Source: Limnephilus marmoratus
Taxonomy: Eukaryota > Arthropoda > Insecta > Trichoptera > Limnephilidae
DNA: 64,000 bases
NCBI GenBank assembly: GCA_917880885.1
Contig: OU862917.1
Coordinates: 52,560,727 to 52,624,726, forward strand
Direction: 5' to 3'
The translations under genes and the position numbers were made by a program. Below, piece after piece: positions 43,781 to 55,585 of the stretch; positions within the stretch are counted from its first letter, which is position 1, and every line of letters starts with the position of its first letter. The notes under the pieces were generated by a model. The model worked only from the letters and a program-made list of their open reading frames with translations. It had not been told where the DNA came from and searched no databases.

Positions 43781-43789
43781 AACACATTT

Positions 43790-43855
43790 TTTCGACTTTT
43801 CAAAGGTATTGTTGAGCTGATTTTATTCCGAGTTGTCCGGTTACCGATATTTCAT
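43790..43855. mobile_element. MITE with GGACAACTC ends, right end only
   Basis: TTATTCCGAGTTGTCCGGTT and AAGGTATTGTTGAGCTG resemble the 26.8-kb copy. Confidence 0.5.
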
Positions 43856-44305
43856 ACCAGAATTAATACGATAAATAAAGTCGTAGATTAATGATTCTCT
43901 GAATAACAACAGAGTTTTACATTTATCCAGGAAAGACAAAGTGGATGAAACACGAGTTCTGTATCTTGTAAACCTCTCCGTACATACTCTTGAAGCTGCG
44001 GGTTGCTGCGGAAAGCCGGGAGAAATTGCCAGCGAGCACTCTGAATTAAATATGAAGGTGAACAGGACAAATCAGGGGAAGCTGGTAAAAAGATGTTTAG
44101 CTAAGCGATGGAGTGTTTTTTCTTCCGTGAAGGGTTTTATCACGGATCAAAGAAAGGACAGACATGAATTAAAGTAATTCATTGATCCCATTTGGAATGC
44201 TGGTATCAAAAAATGTCTAAGTAAGATATTAAAAAAACGCCAGTCAGATCGATATATTTAATGTAATGACGAACCCCCGTAACGCTCCTCGGCAACGAAT
44301 CCAGA
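43856..44305. other. Spacer, nothing recognised
   Basis: The 78-residue plus frame at 43941-44177 has no recognisable motif. Confidence 0.4.
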
Positions 44306-44309
44306 CATC

Positions 44310-44612
44310 GCGAGTTCATATTTTATTTGATTGATTTGTGTTATTTCAAAATTAATTAATTAAAAATAACATAAAGGGGCCTGTGTTTGCGGCACCTTCC
44401 AAAGTAGCAGATACACTCAGTATCGCCCTTTTGAAAGACCACCATTCAGAATCAAAACATTTTGAAATGGCTTTAGCCGTGATTGGTGGCCAGATCTAAA
44501 ATGCCCTACCTTTATCTTACCCCATCTCCTTTGCCTTCCCACTATCTTCAGCCTCACAATATGCTATAGTCTGACTGGTCCCAGACTGTTGAGAGTCTTC
44601 AAAAAATATACA
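44310..44612 (+). mobile_element. SINE of the 410-bp family, head lost
   Basis: TTTTATTTGATTGATTTGTG, TATCGCCCTTTTGAAAGACC, ACCATTCAGAATC and CTCACAATATGC match the family body in order. The tRNA head is missing or unrecognisable. Confidence 0.75.
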
Positions 44613-44744
44613 TATTTTTTTTTCTTAAACTGCCAAACGATGCCAAATCTGGTAGCTAAACAATGGTTCGCTTGGCCCATCGTACAGCCAAAAGAGCTCT
44701 TCTGTGGTATTACATCTCTTTTACATATCACTCCCGTCACAACT

Positions 44745-44820
44745 ACTTTCGGACTCACAACACACTACATACCCCAAGTAGGAATACCATAAGGTCACAC
44801 TGGCTCCGAACAGTTGAAAC
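44745..44820 (+). mobile_element. SINE scrap
   Basis: CATACCCCAAGTAGGAATACC and CACACTGGCTCCGAACAGTT are the family's 3' end, probably from a second insertion. Confidence 0.5.
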
Positions 44821-44824
44821 GAAC

Positions 44825-45555
44825 GAACGAGTCTGATGAAATCTGAACCAAATAATCGATCAGGTCAATTATATCCAACTGGAAGTATGGCAGTAAATTC
44901 AAAACTATATTCGTCAGCAGAACTACTGTTTCGTACGTTGCGAGGTAAAGATTCATTCGTTGTATTTGTCGCACTCGAATCCGGTAATTAGATATTCCTT
45001 TGTAACCGTATTCAACGCCGCGCTCTATAACACTTGGGATTTGAATATCTCCTGAGCTCGAGAGCGAGTTCGGATTCATGAATAAAACGGGATGTTTAAA
45101 TCTCGCTGACTTCGCGTTATTATTCAAAAACTTAGAATACATTAAAGATTTTTTAAATACATAAATGTTAAAGTTTACAGCATTTTCCAGGGATACCTAC
45201 ATTAATTGGACGATGATAACTAGTTGAAATATGAAAAATTATCAAAGAAGTTAAGCCATGTGCTTGGTTTAAAAATAATGATGCAAATCTTGTCAGCTGT
45301 GAATTCGGTTTGAATTTTAAGCTTTGAGTACAAACCTCATTTTTATCACAAATCAGTAGTGTTAGTTTGTGGGATAATCATATGAACTGATGAGCCATGT
45401 TGGTAGTCTTGGAAAACTTACCTGAAACAAACAAAAAGAAAACATTAGATGAGGAAAAACAACATTTTCAAATGCGAGTCAATTTTGAGAAAAAAATTAG
45501 AGACAATTTCCTTAAAAATGAAAGGGGTAGTTAAAGTCCTCTTTAAAGCTTTAAT
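44825..45555. other. Spacer, nothing recognised
   Basis: No gene or repeat recognised. The 115-residue minus frame (45142-44795) has no family I know. Confidence 0.4.
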
Positions 45556-45558
45556 CGA

Positions 45559-45976
45559 TCTATTTGGGAGGAGGGTATGGGTACCGCCGCCCCGGGAACC
45601 AATTATTTCATAACCAACACCCCTGACATAGAACACCCAAAGTGGTTCGCTACGTTTGGTGACTTACCACGAGTTCATGGGGTGAGGTTTGTCCAGGTCT
45701 CAGCGGTGATTACGTTTGCCCACCTACTGCGTGAGACCTTTTAACTTATCCAGCCGGACTCTCGATCCATCGCCTTCTATTCATACGTCCGTCTCTGCTA
45801 GACACATTGACCCCTAGATTCCTAGCCACCCTCATACCCTTTTCCTTTTCAGAACTTTCTCTGCTTCCTTTCCCTAAAAAGGTCCTCCACACAGCGTTCC
45901 CAAATATGACATAGGCCGTGAGAGATTTGATATTCCTCATGGACTCCTGTGTGTATGTAATGCAAAAAAAATAAAA
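45559..45976 (+). mobile_element. Hairpin-tailed A-tailed repeat (copy 5)
   Basis: ATTTGGGAGGAGGGTATGGG, CATAACCAACACCCCTGAC, CATTGACCCCTAGATTCCTA and AAAAAGGTCCTCCAC. The distal hairpin is diverged but followed by TAATGCAAAAAAAATAAAA, a clear A tail. A piece of the centre is deleted relative to copies 3 and 6. Confidence 0.75.
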
Positions 45977-46785
45977 ATCGATGAAAAGAAAAAGGGTTAG
46001 GTACTATTTACGACACGAATTTTAGGGGAAACAGCTAAAGTAGTTTGCACTTTTATGTAGGTTCTTTCGCAACACAACCGACGGTTACAAGGTACCCAGA
46101 AATGTATAGTAAATATGGCATTACTGTTCTAGCATATTGATTGATAAGGAAATAAAAAATATAAAGATAGCATTACACATTATGTCGAAATTGACATAAA
46201 AATTATACAAATGCCTGCATACATTGTGGTATTTGTAAGTTCGTCATTCTGTTTGTTATGGTCGTTTTATGAGTAGGTAAGTTATGAGCAGTGAGTAATG
46301 CTTGTACAAAAGGTCGTTGTTTCCCGGAATTCCTGCCGGAAATAGGCCGATTGTTTCCGAACGGAACAGCAATGAATTCAGCCATATAAACGATGTTTTA
46401 TTGAATTCTACTGAAACATTTACATACACATGACATGAGCCGGGAATACTAAAACATATGTTTATAGTGTAAGTGGGAACTTGTAAAAATGTCTCCAAGA
46501 TTCTTGACACCTCAAATAAGTAAAATAATACCACATTTCCATTTTAGCAATGGGTATAATCGAAATAATCAAATCACAGTTCAGTCAGTTGGAAAAATCT
46601 AAATGTTTTAACAATTATATCCATTTCCTATATTACTAAAATCAGATGTCATCAAAAATAATGTCAGTTGTGAGTCTGTCCGTGTTTGTAACTCGGTTCA
46701 ATGGATTACCATAAGCATTCGATCATTTTGATTTTTTTAAAGCTTTTTATAAATTGTTTCAACAAATAAAGGGTTAAAAAAAATC
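45977..46785. other. Spacer, nothing recognised
   Basis: No gene or repeat recognised. Confidence 0.4.
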
Positions 46786-46787
46786 GA

Positions 46788-47035
46788 GTGCAGTTTACAC
46801 GCGGTAGAAGCGAAATATACAAAAGCAAATACTAATTGAAAAGTGAGGTCATAATCAAAGCTACCAATGAGCGCAGACCAGCGTAATTTCCGTTTCATAT
46901 CTCAACCAATAGGAGCCTTTAAAAGTGACATCATAATCAAAGCGGCAGTTAATGCGTCGCAGGTGCAGTAATCGTCATTTCCGTTTCATCCGAAATCCAA
47001 ATCGGGCTACAGAAGTTTCACTTCAAAAAAACTGT
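46788..47035 (+). mobile_element. MITE, CACGCGGTAGAAGCGAAA family (copy B1)
   Basis: Starts GTGCAGTTTACACGCGGTAG and ends GAAGTTTCACTTCAAAA. Internal AAAGTGA..TCATAATCAAAG occurs twice, and TCATTTCCGTTTCATCCGAA is shared with copies at 53.7 and 55.9 kb. No ORF. Confidence 0.65.
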
Positions 47036-48230
47036 AAGAGCCGGGTTTATGCTTCAATTTATTTTAAACAACCGATATTAAACCCCCCGCGACTGATTAT
47101 TTTTTCAAAAATTTACCCAAATAATTCCAAATTCGGATACTGCTTCTGTTAATTTAACATCATCATTATTATACATAAATACCATTTTAAAATGTAGCAT
47201 GTTATTATTCAAATTGTAATCAATAAGTTATTTGCAAAAGTAGTTAAGCAAGTTTAAACGAAAATAAAGAAAAACAAAAAAAATTTACTGGAAAGCGAAA
47301 GCTCTAATCAATAAAGTTATACGGTATACCTCAAAGTCGACTCCAAATATGATATACGCTTATCAGTTTTCTGCTTGTGGGTACTATTAGTTTCAGGACA
47401 CCGTATATGAATAGGTAGATGGCTAAAACACTTGGTAGATGATTAAAAAAATGTATTATATTTTGGGAAATTGCCAATTATATCACAAATTGTATATTTA
47501 TGTATTTAGACATTTCAAGCATGTTTCATGCATAATCCCCGTATCTTTGGAAGATGATAAATATGTTCAACTTTATGAAATTGCCAATTATATCACAAAA
47601 TGTCAAGAAAAAAGTAAAATAAAAGGATCCATATGTGTGTATATCCACATCCACTAACAAAGAGATGCGAAAAAGTCCGCAGCGCAGGCTCCGGGCTCCG
47701 GTTACGAGTTGGGCTTCGCCATGCGTCAACCCTCAGTGAATTATTTGACTCACCGAATTATTCACCGCCGACAAAAGCGCTCATCCGAATGAAGAAACGC
47801 AACTTCTGCCTAATCAAAATCTATGTAACTGCTGCTTGCTGCACCAAATGTTCAGTAGAACGGAAACGTTATATTTTATTCTATATTCTTTACGAGCTCA
47901 CAGCTCACAGCCAGTAAATCCTAAAGAAAAAATGTGAATTCACGCGAGTGTATTTTTTGCCTGGGAAAAATTCAGAAGAGGGTTTTGCAAGAGTCACTTT
48001 ATTCAGAGATTTTTTTTAATGTCAGAAACTGTTGTACTATAGAACTAAACCAACTATTTCTCCGTAGAAATAGGCAGAGAACATGGAATGTTGCATAACT
48101 GAGTCTTGGGGCATACTTCTTGCTTCATTTTTATTCATTTATCGTCTCACAAAACCCGTTTCCCCGACATCACTCGAAATTTTTAAAATTTAATTACTAC
48201 GAGTATATTTAATTTTGAAATTTTTTGAAA
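47036..48230. other. AT-rich spacer with a short direct repeat
   Basis: GAAATTGCCAATTATATCAC occurs at 47467 and 47578. Otherwise nothing recognised. Confidence 0.45.
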
Positions 48231-48235
48231 ATCTA

Positions 48236-49320
48236 CATTTTTTTATTTTTTTATTTTTTTATTTTTTTATTTATTTATTTATTCCATTTTTACAATTTTA
48301 CAAAGTTAGGTATAAGTACAATTATTTTTTTAATTATGTACATGTAATGCAAATATTTTTTAATGGTGGTAATAATACCTCTCTAATTGAGAATTTCTCG
48401 TGTTTAGGGAGGGAGTACTAACACAATTGATATTTTGATATATGTTTAATTGATGCTACCATGAGCGTATTTATGAAAAAATAAAATAAAAACAACATGT
48501 ATATAAAATTATATACCTGTGCACTATTTTAGGAAGAAAGTTGTTTTTTTTTTAAATTATAAAATATAAAACCTGTGTACACATTGAAAATATAAGTGGG
48601 CGTAATATAACACAAACATGAAATTACTTAGTAAACATGAAATATGTACCTATATAAAAAAGATGTAGAATATATTCTTAATCATCCTCCCTAGGAGATC
48701 CTGTGCTGAGGGGAACTAGATTTCGGATATATAGTTTTCAGCGACTTCTATGGTTCAACTTCAAGTTTTGGGTATGGTATTTTCAGTAACTTATACGACG
48801 ATGTTTTTAAATGGCGATTTTCGGAGGGGTTTTAAAATACTAGTTCTTTTTCCGATAATTCCTTGATAGACTTACCTGCAAGTTATTTTTTTGTTTTGTT
48901 TGATACTGCGTGGAGTTTATTCAATAACTCCACAACTACAAATTGAGAGCTTCCTTCTCTTAGAGAATGTATATTTAGCTTGTCTATTTGCTTTGCTCTG
49001 GTTTTATGATTACGTGAGGAGTTTACCTTTTTGTATTTTTGAGGTGATTAACACGACTATTTTGGCATAGACTTTTTGTATTCTTGGAACGTCGAATGGT
49101 TTAAAGATTTCAATTATTGAGGTCCATATGGGGACCTTTAATTTATTATCATTTCCAAGTTATATTTAGCTGTTTTATGTGATTTGATGCTGCTGAGCCC
49201 CATCCTGTTATTCCATATTCAAAATGAGAGCGGCATTTGATTCAAGTCTTGATGGCGCCATGGGTGTTTGAGACTTCTTCTTTATTAACTTGCGGGTCGT
49301 ACTTTCCTTTGAAACTACTG
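48236..49320 (-). mobile_element. Decayed LINE with (TAAAAAA)n tail
   Basis: The 3' end is a microsatellite of TTTTTTA units on the plus strand (48236-48283). Far upstream on the minus strand (49235-49150) it reads CRSHFEYGITGWGSAASNHI. This is the LEYGI..WG block of LINE reverse transcriptases. Many stops. The block at 48680-48860 (GACTTCTATGGTTCAACTTC) is repeated at 59750-59790. Confidence 0.55.
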
Positions 49321-49444
49321 ACTTTATCTGCTCTCGTATCTGAGTAACCTCAGCGTCCCTTTCCTATTTACCGATCTCCTAATTCGTAATATAATTATAC
49401 GTGGACTTGTCCCACATACGCTCCGGGATTATCATTGCTACTAC

Positions 49445-49505
49445 AATCAGGATACTATACATACATTTGTATAGCGCCGTTTTTGTGAAAAATCGCCTCA
49501 CTGCA
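49445..49505 (-). mobile_element. LINE 3' tail with conserved stem, inverted
   Basis: ATAGCGCCGTTTTTGTGAAA and AATCGCCTCA are the reverse complement of the tails at 37.98 and 56.07 kb. Confidence 0.5.
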
Positions 49506-51495
49506 ACGAAGTTCGCATTACTCATAAGATGATCGTCTGTTGGGAGATTTCATGGTTTCAACAACACGCAAAGTGTCCATAAACAGTAAACAAGTCGAAG
49601 GAATTGATGGTCATCGGTTCGGCGAAATGTTCAACACCGGCCAGAGTGAATGCTTACTTATGGAAACACGCGCGTGCAGTGTGAATGGCTTCATGCTTAC
49701 ATGGGATCATTGACGTATGATACCCTGGTCGAAGCAGGATATATGGATAGTCGTGCAGACTAGACAAAGTGTTTTATAAACCAGAAATATATCATTTTTA
49801 AATCAGATTTTAGACTATTGACTCTTTTCCACAAAAAAATATAAATTGATTTCGAAAGATTGTACTTTTATCTAGTAAAAGCATGTTTTAAATTTTGAGA
49901 AAAATGTTTATTTTTAGCATAATAAGATTATACCATAGGTCGTTGGCAGATTTGTTAAATTTTCAAAAAAGTTTTTGTATTATACAACAACCATTTCAAA
50001 TCATATAATCATGCAGTAAAATAAATCAATATATTACCGTTTCAGAATTTTAGTTTAAATAAAATCATTAAAAAATATATACGTTCATGTGTTTCTTGAC
50101 GAAAATTGGTCCGTTTGTGTATTTATTTGCGCACTTACAAACTAATATATTTCAGATTTTTTTACATTCTTAGACATTACTGAAAAATGATAAATACTTA
50201 CGATCAAAATTTTAATAGTTTTATCATCACGCCTTTCAGCATTTTTGGATATAGGTAAAAATTAAAGCAAATTTGGAATGAAATAAAATTGATATTGAGT
50301 TATAATTTTAAAAAGCTGGTACGGAGAATAATTAATCTTTCTCATTGGAACCGCCCTGTGCGATCGTAAGAACATCTTTCGACGAAATGTGGATTTTCGG
50401 CCGCTGGCTGGTTAAAAGCTCTAAAACTCGAGTTTCATAGGAGAATAGCGAAAGTATTCGGTAGGCTTAGGATCTAACTTTTGAATAGTGTTACCGCGAC
50501 CTTCAACGGTGAATTTAGTGGTTGTTATTATACGCGAGACCAACATTGAGAATTGAAACGTTGAAATTTATACTTTATAGCTCGAAGTTAATTGACATGT
50601 TCTGAATAACCACCCTCTTAAAAATAATATGCTCCCAAATAATCTGCGAAGTAATATTATGTAGCATGAAAATGTTCACAGTTATCCTACGAGAAGACGC
50701 AGAGATTGTAGGCTTCCTAAAACTAAACTTTTGTGCACGCAAAACAGCGCATTTTATAAAGGGCAAAAACTTTATGATAACCCACCAAATGCCTTAAAAG
50801 AAGTCTTAGCACTTTTCGAAGGAAATGTGCTTTATATGTAGAAAATTATTTTTGATTTGAATACGAACATACTCAAGAATATTATTTTAGTCACCTTCAA
50901 CCAAGTTATCTGTTTTTCTTAAAACGTATTTTTCAAACCTATTTGTCAATGTAACTTCATCTCTTAATTTGTATTTTTTTAATATTTTTCCCATTAGATG
51001 TATAAAAAAATGGCTTATATCGAAATAAAGATTCAAAAACAAAGAAAATAAACAAAATCTGGTACCTCCGTTGTGAGCGTTTTACAAGATGGATTTTTTC
51101 ATCCATAATGGTGGGATGATAAAAAGAACATGTCTCACTTGTTACCGATTTTCGCACAAATTAAGACGGATAACATTATTTGACATCTGTTGTGTCCGTC
51201 ATTGTTTTACTAACTATATTACATGATATGGAAAGGTACAAGTTCAATTCGTTTTATATTTTGAATATTGATAAAAATAATATGATATCATAATAAATAC
51301 CGTTCGGTATTGAGAATTTCGTGTGTATTTTTGATAATTTTTGACGGCAAGGCAAAGGCAAATGACATGTTATGGTATGTTCGAAGGGTTGCAATTTTTT
51401 TAAGATTTAGTACCGTCCCTACAGGGCAAGGAAACGGCAGAGTTCCAATAAGGGGATCGGTATAAAAAAAATTATGTAAAATGCTAATAACCAAC
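49506..51495. other. AT-rich spacer, nothing recognised
   Basis: No gene or repeat recognised in about 2 kb. Frames are all short. Confidence 0.4.
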
Positions 51496-51499
51496 TTTT

Positions 51500-51605
51500 T
51501 AAATTTTTACCCATCGCTTTGCTCTGTCCTTCAACCTCACAACATTCCCATTATGGGAGATGTCATGTTCCCTTTGACTACGAGCAGTTGGGACTCTTCA
51601 GTGTA
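51500..51605 (+). mobile_element. SINE scrap
   Basis: CCTTCAACCTCACAACATTC, CATTATGGGAGATGTCAT and GAGCAGTTGGGACTCTTC are the 3' end of the 410-bp family. Confidence 0.6.
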
Positions 51606-51629
51606 CCTTCTCTCTTACGGTATGTGTTT

Positions 51630-51820
51630 CTTTTATTATGACGCGGTGTTCTAACTCTTTCTTTAGCCAACGTTTCGGACAGTGTTACAGTGTCAATGCA
51701 TACTCGTATGTTTGCCCTGATGATGGACGTATCTGACCTGATGGTGGACACTGTAAGGCTGTCCGAAACGTTGGCTAAAGAAGGAGGCAGCGCATCAGGG
51801 CGTAATACCCCAAAATAAAT
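51630..51820. mobile_element. Palindrome with hammerhead-like core (51.7 kb)
   Basis: TCTTTAGCCAACGTTTCGGAC (51659 on, 35 bases) mirrors 51746-51782, and the outer arms pair less well. The plus strand has CTGATGG (51738-51744), stem GGACA/TGTCC (51746-51750, 51760-51764) and GAAAC (51765-51769). The minus strand of the left arm also has a TGTCC..GAAAC half. It is the same subfamily as the 23-kb palindrome (shared ACGTTGGCTAAAGAAGGAGG). Confidence 0.6.
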
Positions 51821-52079
51821 CATTACAGCTACATCATTATACAGTACCATAGTATTTTCCACAGCAGAGGTATGACGAAGGAGAAACACCAAACGCTTCG
51901 TTAGCAGAAGCTAATTATATTCATTTATTCGGTATGCCGCGGAATACTAGGCATTAACGGAAAGTGTTGTAAAAGTTTGCACATAAATAACAGCCAACGG
52001 TATTTACAGAATTGTTAGAATTAGATATTAAAACGATATGTGAGGTGTACTACTCAGAACCAGTGAGTAATTTAATTTG

Positions 52080-52500
52080 AAAAATTATAATCTTGATTTA
52101 TGATCTAAATTTAAATTGATGGCTAATTTGTTAGTTTGTGAGAACAGCTCACATAGGTCACAAAGAAATCTTTGTATCTGCCTTACTGTCATCGTGAGAA
52201 AAAATAATCTAAACGGTATTAGAAATTGAAAATATACGCTTTATATTCGAAAATAGAAAAATTGTGTGCACCTCTATGAAACCAAAATTTCCAATCGTAA
52301 TTTTTTGACGAAACGACAAAAAAGTAAGGTGATAATTACATTTATTTTGTGATAATAACTTTTGCCTAATAAAATATGTATATGCTTTTCTGATTTTTTC
52401 GTTACCAATAATTTTATTTAGAAAAATGGTAAGAAGAGCCATTTTTAAATGTTTGTATGTTTGCATTCAACATTTTAATCTTTAAAAAAAGTATAAGTTA
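52080..52500 (+). repeat. Unassigned dispersed repeat, intact copy
   Basis: CTCACATAGGTCACAAAGAAA, ATCTAAACGGTATTAGAAA and, later, AAAGTAAGGTGATAA are found in the same order at 55590-55810 and 56340-56560. No ORF or ends identified. Confidence 0.5.
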
Positions 52501-52636
52501 TATATTTATATCTGAAAGCGCATTTCATTTTAGCTTTCAAAAACACTTTTGTCTTTTCGGATACATTCAGATGTATTCCATTTATTTGGACAAAATATGC
52601 CAGAGGCCTGAGGGGTTAATTTCTATATCTCTTCTT

Positions 52637-53520
52637 CGACAACCTCCGTGGCAGAACAGTCCTAATCGGTTCTGGTACCACGATCACGGATTCGATTTCG
52701 GCACACATTAATAAATTTTTATGAATTAAAATAAAACATAATTTATTTGCGGTACCTAAGTGGCACCTTGACCCAGAGTGGAAGATACTTTCTATATAGC
52801 CCACATTTCAAAATATAAACGTTTCTTGAAATCATCATTATCATCATCATCATCATTATCATTACATAGTATAAAATGAAGTCGCTCAAAATGTATGTGC
52901 GCGTTAATCTTTTAAACTACGCAACGGATTTTCATACGGTTTTCACCAATAGAAAGAGTGATTGAAGAGGAATGTTTATATGTACATGTAAATTATATTA
53001 GAGAAAAGCCGAGAAATTTAAAGAAAACATATTTTTGTGTGATTTAATACGGCTGGCGGGCCGTACTATATATTTATAGTCACTTTTGAAATTCGTTCTA
53101 TGGAAGAAATTGGAAAATAGATGTCCTAGAGTAAGTAGGTATTTGATTTGAATTATTTCTTTTGATGAATTCGCTCAAAATGTATGTGCGCATAGATCTT
53201 TTAAACTACGCAACGGATATTCATGCGGTTTTCACCAATAGATAGAGTGATTCAAGTGCTTATTATAGTAGAGAAAAGTCGAGAAATTCAAATATTCAAT
53301 TCAGGCAGCGGGCAGCTGGCAAGCGGGTGGTGTGGATTTTATAAAGGTTGGGTAATGGCGTTGTGTTTCGTTAGCCACAGCAACATGTGGCCGGGTCTGC
53401 TAGTTACTTTATATTTGTTTAGTAATAAGATCTAAATTGCCAGATGATTCCCAATCTTCATTTTCTTTCACCACCACCTTCTCTACGCAGAAACACTCAC
53501 ACAAATTAAACGAGTTATTT
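52637..53520 (+). mobile_element. tRNA-headed SINE interrupted by Helitron sequence
   Basis: The head begins CGACAACCTCCGTGG with a worn B-box GGATTCGATTTC (52687-52698). The body runs to AACGTTTCTTGAAAT (52832), then resumes after the Helitron with TTTAGTAATAAGATCTAAATTGCCAG (53418 on). The joint matches the unbroken family order. A CAT/ATC microsatellite (52836-52861) lies at the left junction. Confidence 0.7.
52863..53403 (+). mobile_element. Lep1-like Helitron, partly duplicated
   Basis: The 5' part (TACATAGTATAAAATGAAG to about 53013) is followed by about 150 bases of other sequence. A second, nearly complete copy then begins at 53169 (ATTCGCTCAAAATGTATGTG) and runs to the hairpin and CTAG at 53400-53403. 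Either one Helitron landed in another, or rolling-circle replication passed a terminator and picked up extra DNA. Confidence 0.75.
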
Positions 53521-53694
53521 TTTAATTAACGAAAACGGGGTAAAGAAACTGAAAGCCAAAATTTACTGCTGTTTTAATGAACGGTCTGAAAACAATATTG
53601 CTTTTCTCAATATCCGACAATTCAGGAAACGAACTATAGGTACCCGTTGAAACAGCCCATAAAAGATAAAATGCCAAATATGGTAAAAGATTCC

Positions 53695-53965
53695 CAATAA
53701 AAAAAAAATCGCGTGCAGTTTTACATGCGGTAGAAGCGAAACTTTACCAAAACAATCTCAACCAATACTTGAAAAGTGAGGTCATAATCAAAGCAACCAA
53801 TGTTTCGCATCTGAACCAATAGGAGCATTTAAAAGTGACATCATAATCAAAGCGGCCAATGAGCGCAGATGATGCGTCGCAGGTGTGCGGTAATCGTCAT
53901 TTCCGTTTCATCCGAAGTTTGAATCACAGGGGGGTATAGAAGTTTCACTTCAAAATAAATAATTG
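53695..53965 (+). mobile_element. MITE, copy B2
   Basis: GTGCAGTTTTACATGCGGTA to GAAGTTTCACTTCAAAATA, with GAGGTCATAATCAAAGCAAC and CATTTCCGTTTCATCCGAAG as in copy B1. Confidence 0.65.
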
Positions 53966-54032
53966 AAAAATTGAGCCGATTTCGTTAGTTCGTGAATAAA
54001 TACGGCACGCAGAGCATTTATTACGATTTTTT

Positions 54033-54608
54033 TGAAGTAAAAACTTATTTAGCACTTTTAGTTGTATTTGAAACTTGGTGAAACGGAAACCAACGACACT
54101 AAAAAGAGACGAACACATTCATCTATAGCGGGGTTTCCCAACCAATGATCCGTTGACCACTTGTGGTACGCAAGAGCTAGAATATGGTCCGCGAAAGATT
54201 TAGAACTTTGAATGAACGCGCGCCGGTTAATAAGCGAGCTCGGCGTGCGGGTGACCGGGGGAGGTGGGGAGGGCAAGAGCCTCTTTACCTTGTGGCCCCT
54301 GTTAAAAATATCTAATGAAATCAAAGTGGTCCCTGGTCAAAAAAAGGTTAAGAACCACTGATATATAGGATTTAGCCTGCGAGAGAACGAGATAATCTAA
54401 CCAGTGTCCTCTTTGTGCGGTGTTTCGTAGCCTACCGGCATCCTCGTTGTGCGTGCGGAGAATAAAATGAAAAATACTTTTAAAACTTGGTAACAATATT
54501 ATAATAAATAAAGTTTACAATTATCCTACTCCTGATGCTCTGCATTCGCATCATTTTCTCGAAGTTTAATTTTCTAAAGGTTTCACTTCTACCGCGTGTA
54601 AACTGCAC
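54033..54608 (-). mobile_element. MITE, copy A2, split by a hAT MITE
   Basis: On the minus strand: GTGCAGTTTACACGCGGTAG and AAGTGAAACC at 54608-54576, the AGGCTAAATCCTATATAT block (54378-54361), then after the nested hAT TCGTCTCTTTTTAGTGTCG, ending AAGTTTTTACTTC near 54045. GAGGACACTGGTTAGATTATC is the local variant of GAGGAGACCGAT. Confidence 0.65.
54129..54360. mobile_element. hAT MITE with 8-bp duplication
   Basis: Ends CGGGGTTTCCCAACC and GGTTAAGAACCACTG are imperfect inverted repeats of the CAG.GGTT...AACC hAT type. ATCTATAG (54121-54128) and ATATATAG (54361-54368) match 7 of 8. It is 232 bp with no ORF. Confidence 0.8.
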
Positions 54609-54620
54609 ACATGATTTTTG

Positions 54621-55017
54621 ATGTGAATACCGCAAGAGTCCCCCCTACTCCCTTGGATCGTTGGCTTGGAACCAGTGAGACTATGGCAACGATGAGGCTG
54701 TACGTAGCAGGGAGGGGAAGGAGATGCGGAGGAGGAAGGTGGGTGAACTGGCTATTCACCGTACACGGTTACATAATACGGCTAAAGCCATTTCAAGCAA
54801 CATTTCAATTGTGAATGGTGGGGTCTTACACCATGGCGATACTGAGAGTATCTTCCATTCTGAAACGTGCCGTAAATAAACTATATATTATTTTAAATGA
54901 GTAAATTGTGAAATAACACAAATTAATTAAATAGAATTTATTGGCGCATGTCGGGTTTTGAACCAGGGATCTTCGGATTGCTCGTCGAGAGCCTTACCCC
55001 TCGACCACGGAGGCTAT
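54621..55017 (-). mobile_element. tRNA-headed SINE, near full length
   Basis: ATGTGAATACCGCAAGAGTC, GAACCAGTGAGACTATGGCA, GGTCTTACACCATGGCGATA and, at the head, a B-box region TTTTGAACCAGGGATC and A-box region near GCCTTACCCCTCGACCACGG. The tail (A-rich) is at 54610-54620. The CCCCAATTGGGG block is lost by a small deletion. Confidence 0.8.
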
Positions 55018-55585
55018 CGAATGATATAAATATACCAACCTAGAATCTAAAATTAAATTACTATAATATTTTTAAGGTATAATATAAGCAAAAGGAGAAG
55101 TTATTATTATGCAAGGGACTTATCAGACAAATTTATAAAATTGTGTATCGCAGGTAATTGGTAACGCCATACACATTTACACAAGCTAGGAACTATCTAG
55201 TGTGATCTAATTACAGCTACAGGTCAGTGGCATCGTAATACGATAAACTAGGTAACTGATACATTAGTAATCAAACGAAATTGAAATCAAATGCCACAAG
55301 GCCAAAAAATAATGAGTCAGAAATTTGTTTATTAACGTCTTCGCACGATGGCGGTGTTTAGTTAAATAACATACACGCAAAGTCGAGTTTTTGGTTTATT
55401 TATATTAACACGAACATGACTACATAATGAAAAAACTTAATACACATTACCGTAACCATTAATCGCACATACAGCAGTAACGCGTGTGAAACGATAGATT
55501 CAAGATACTGGTTATCTGTAAGAGTATGCAAGTTTATTTCTTTTAAATCTTGTTACTGCGAACATCGACCATAAAATTTGACAGC
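55018..55585. other. Spacer, nothing recognised
   Basis: No gene or repeat recognised. Confidence 0.4.
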
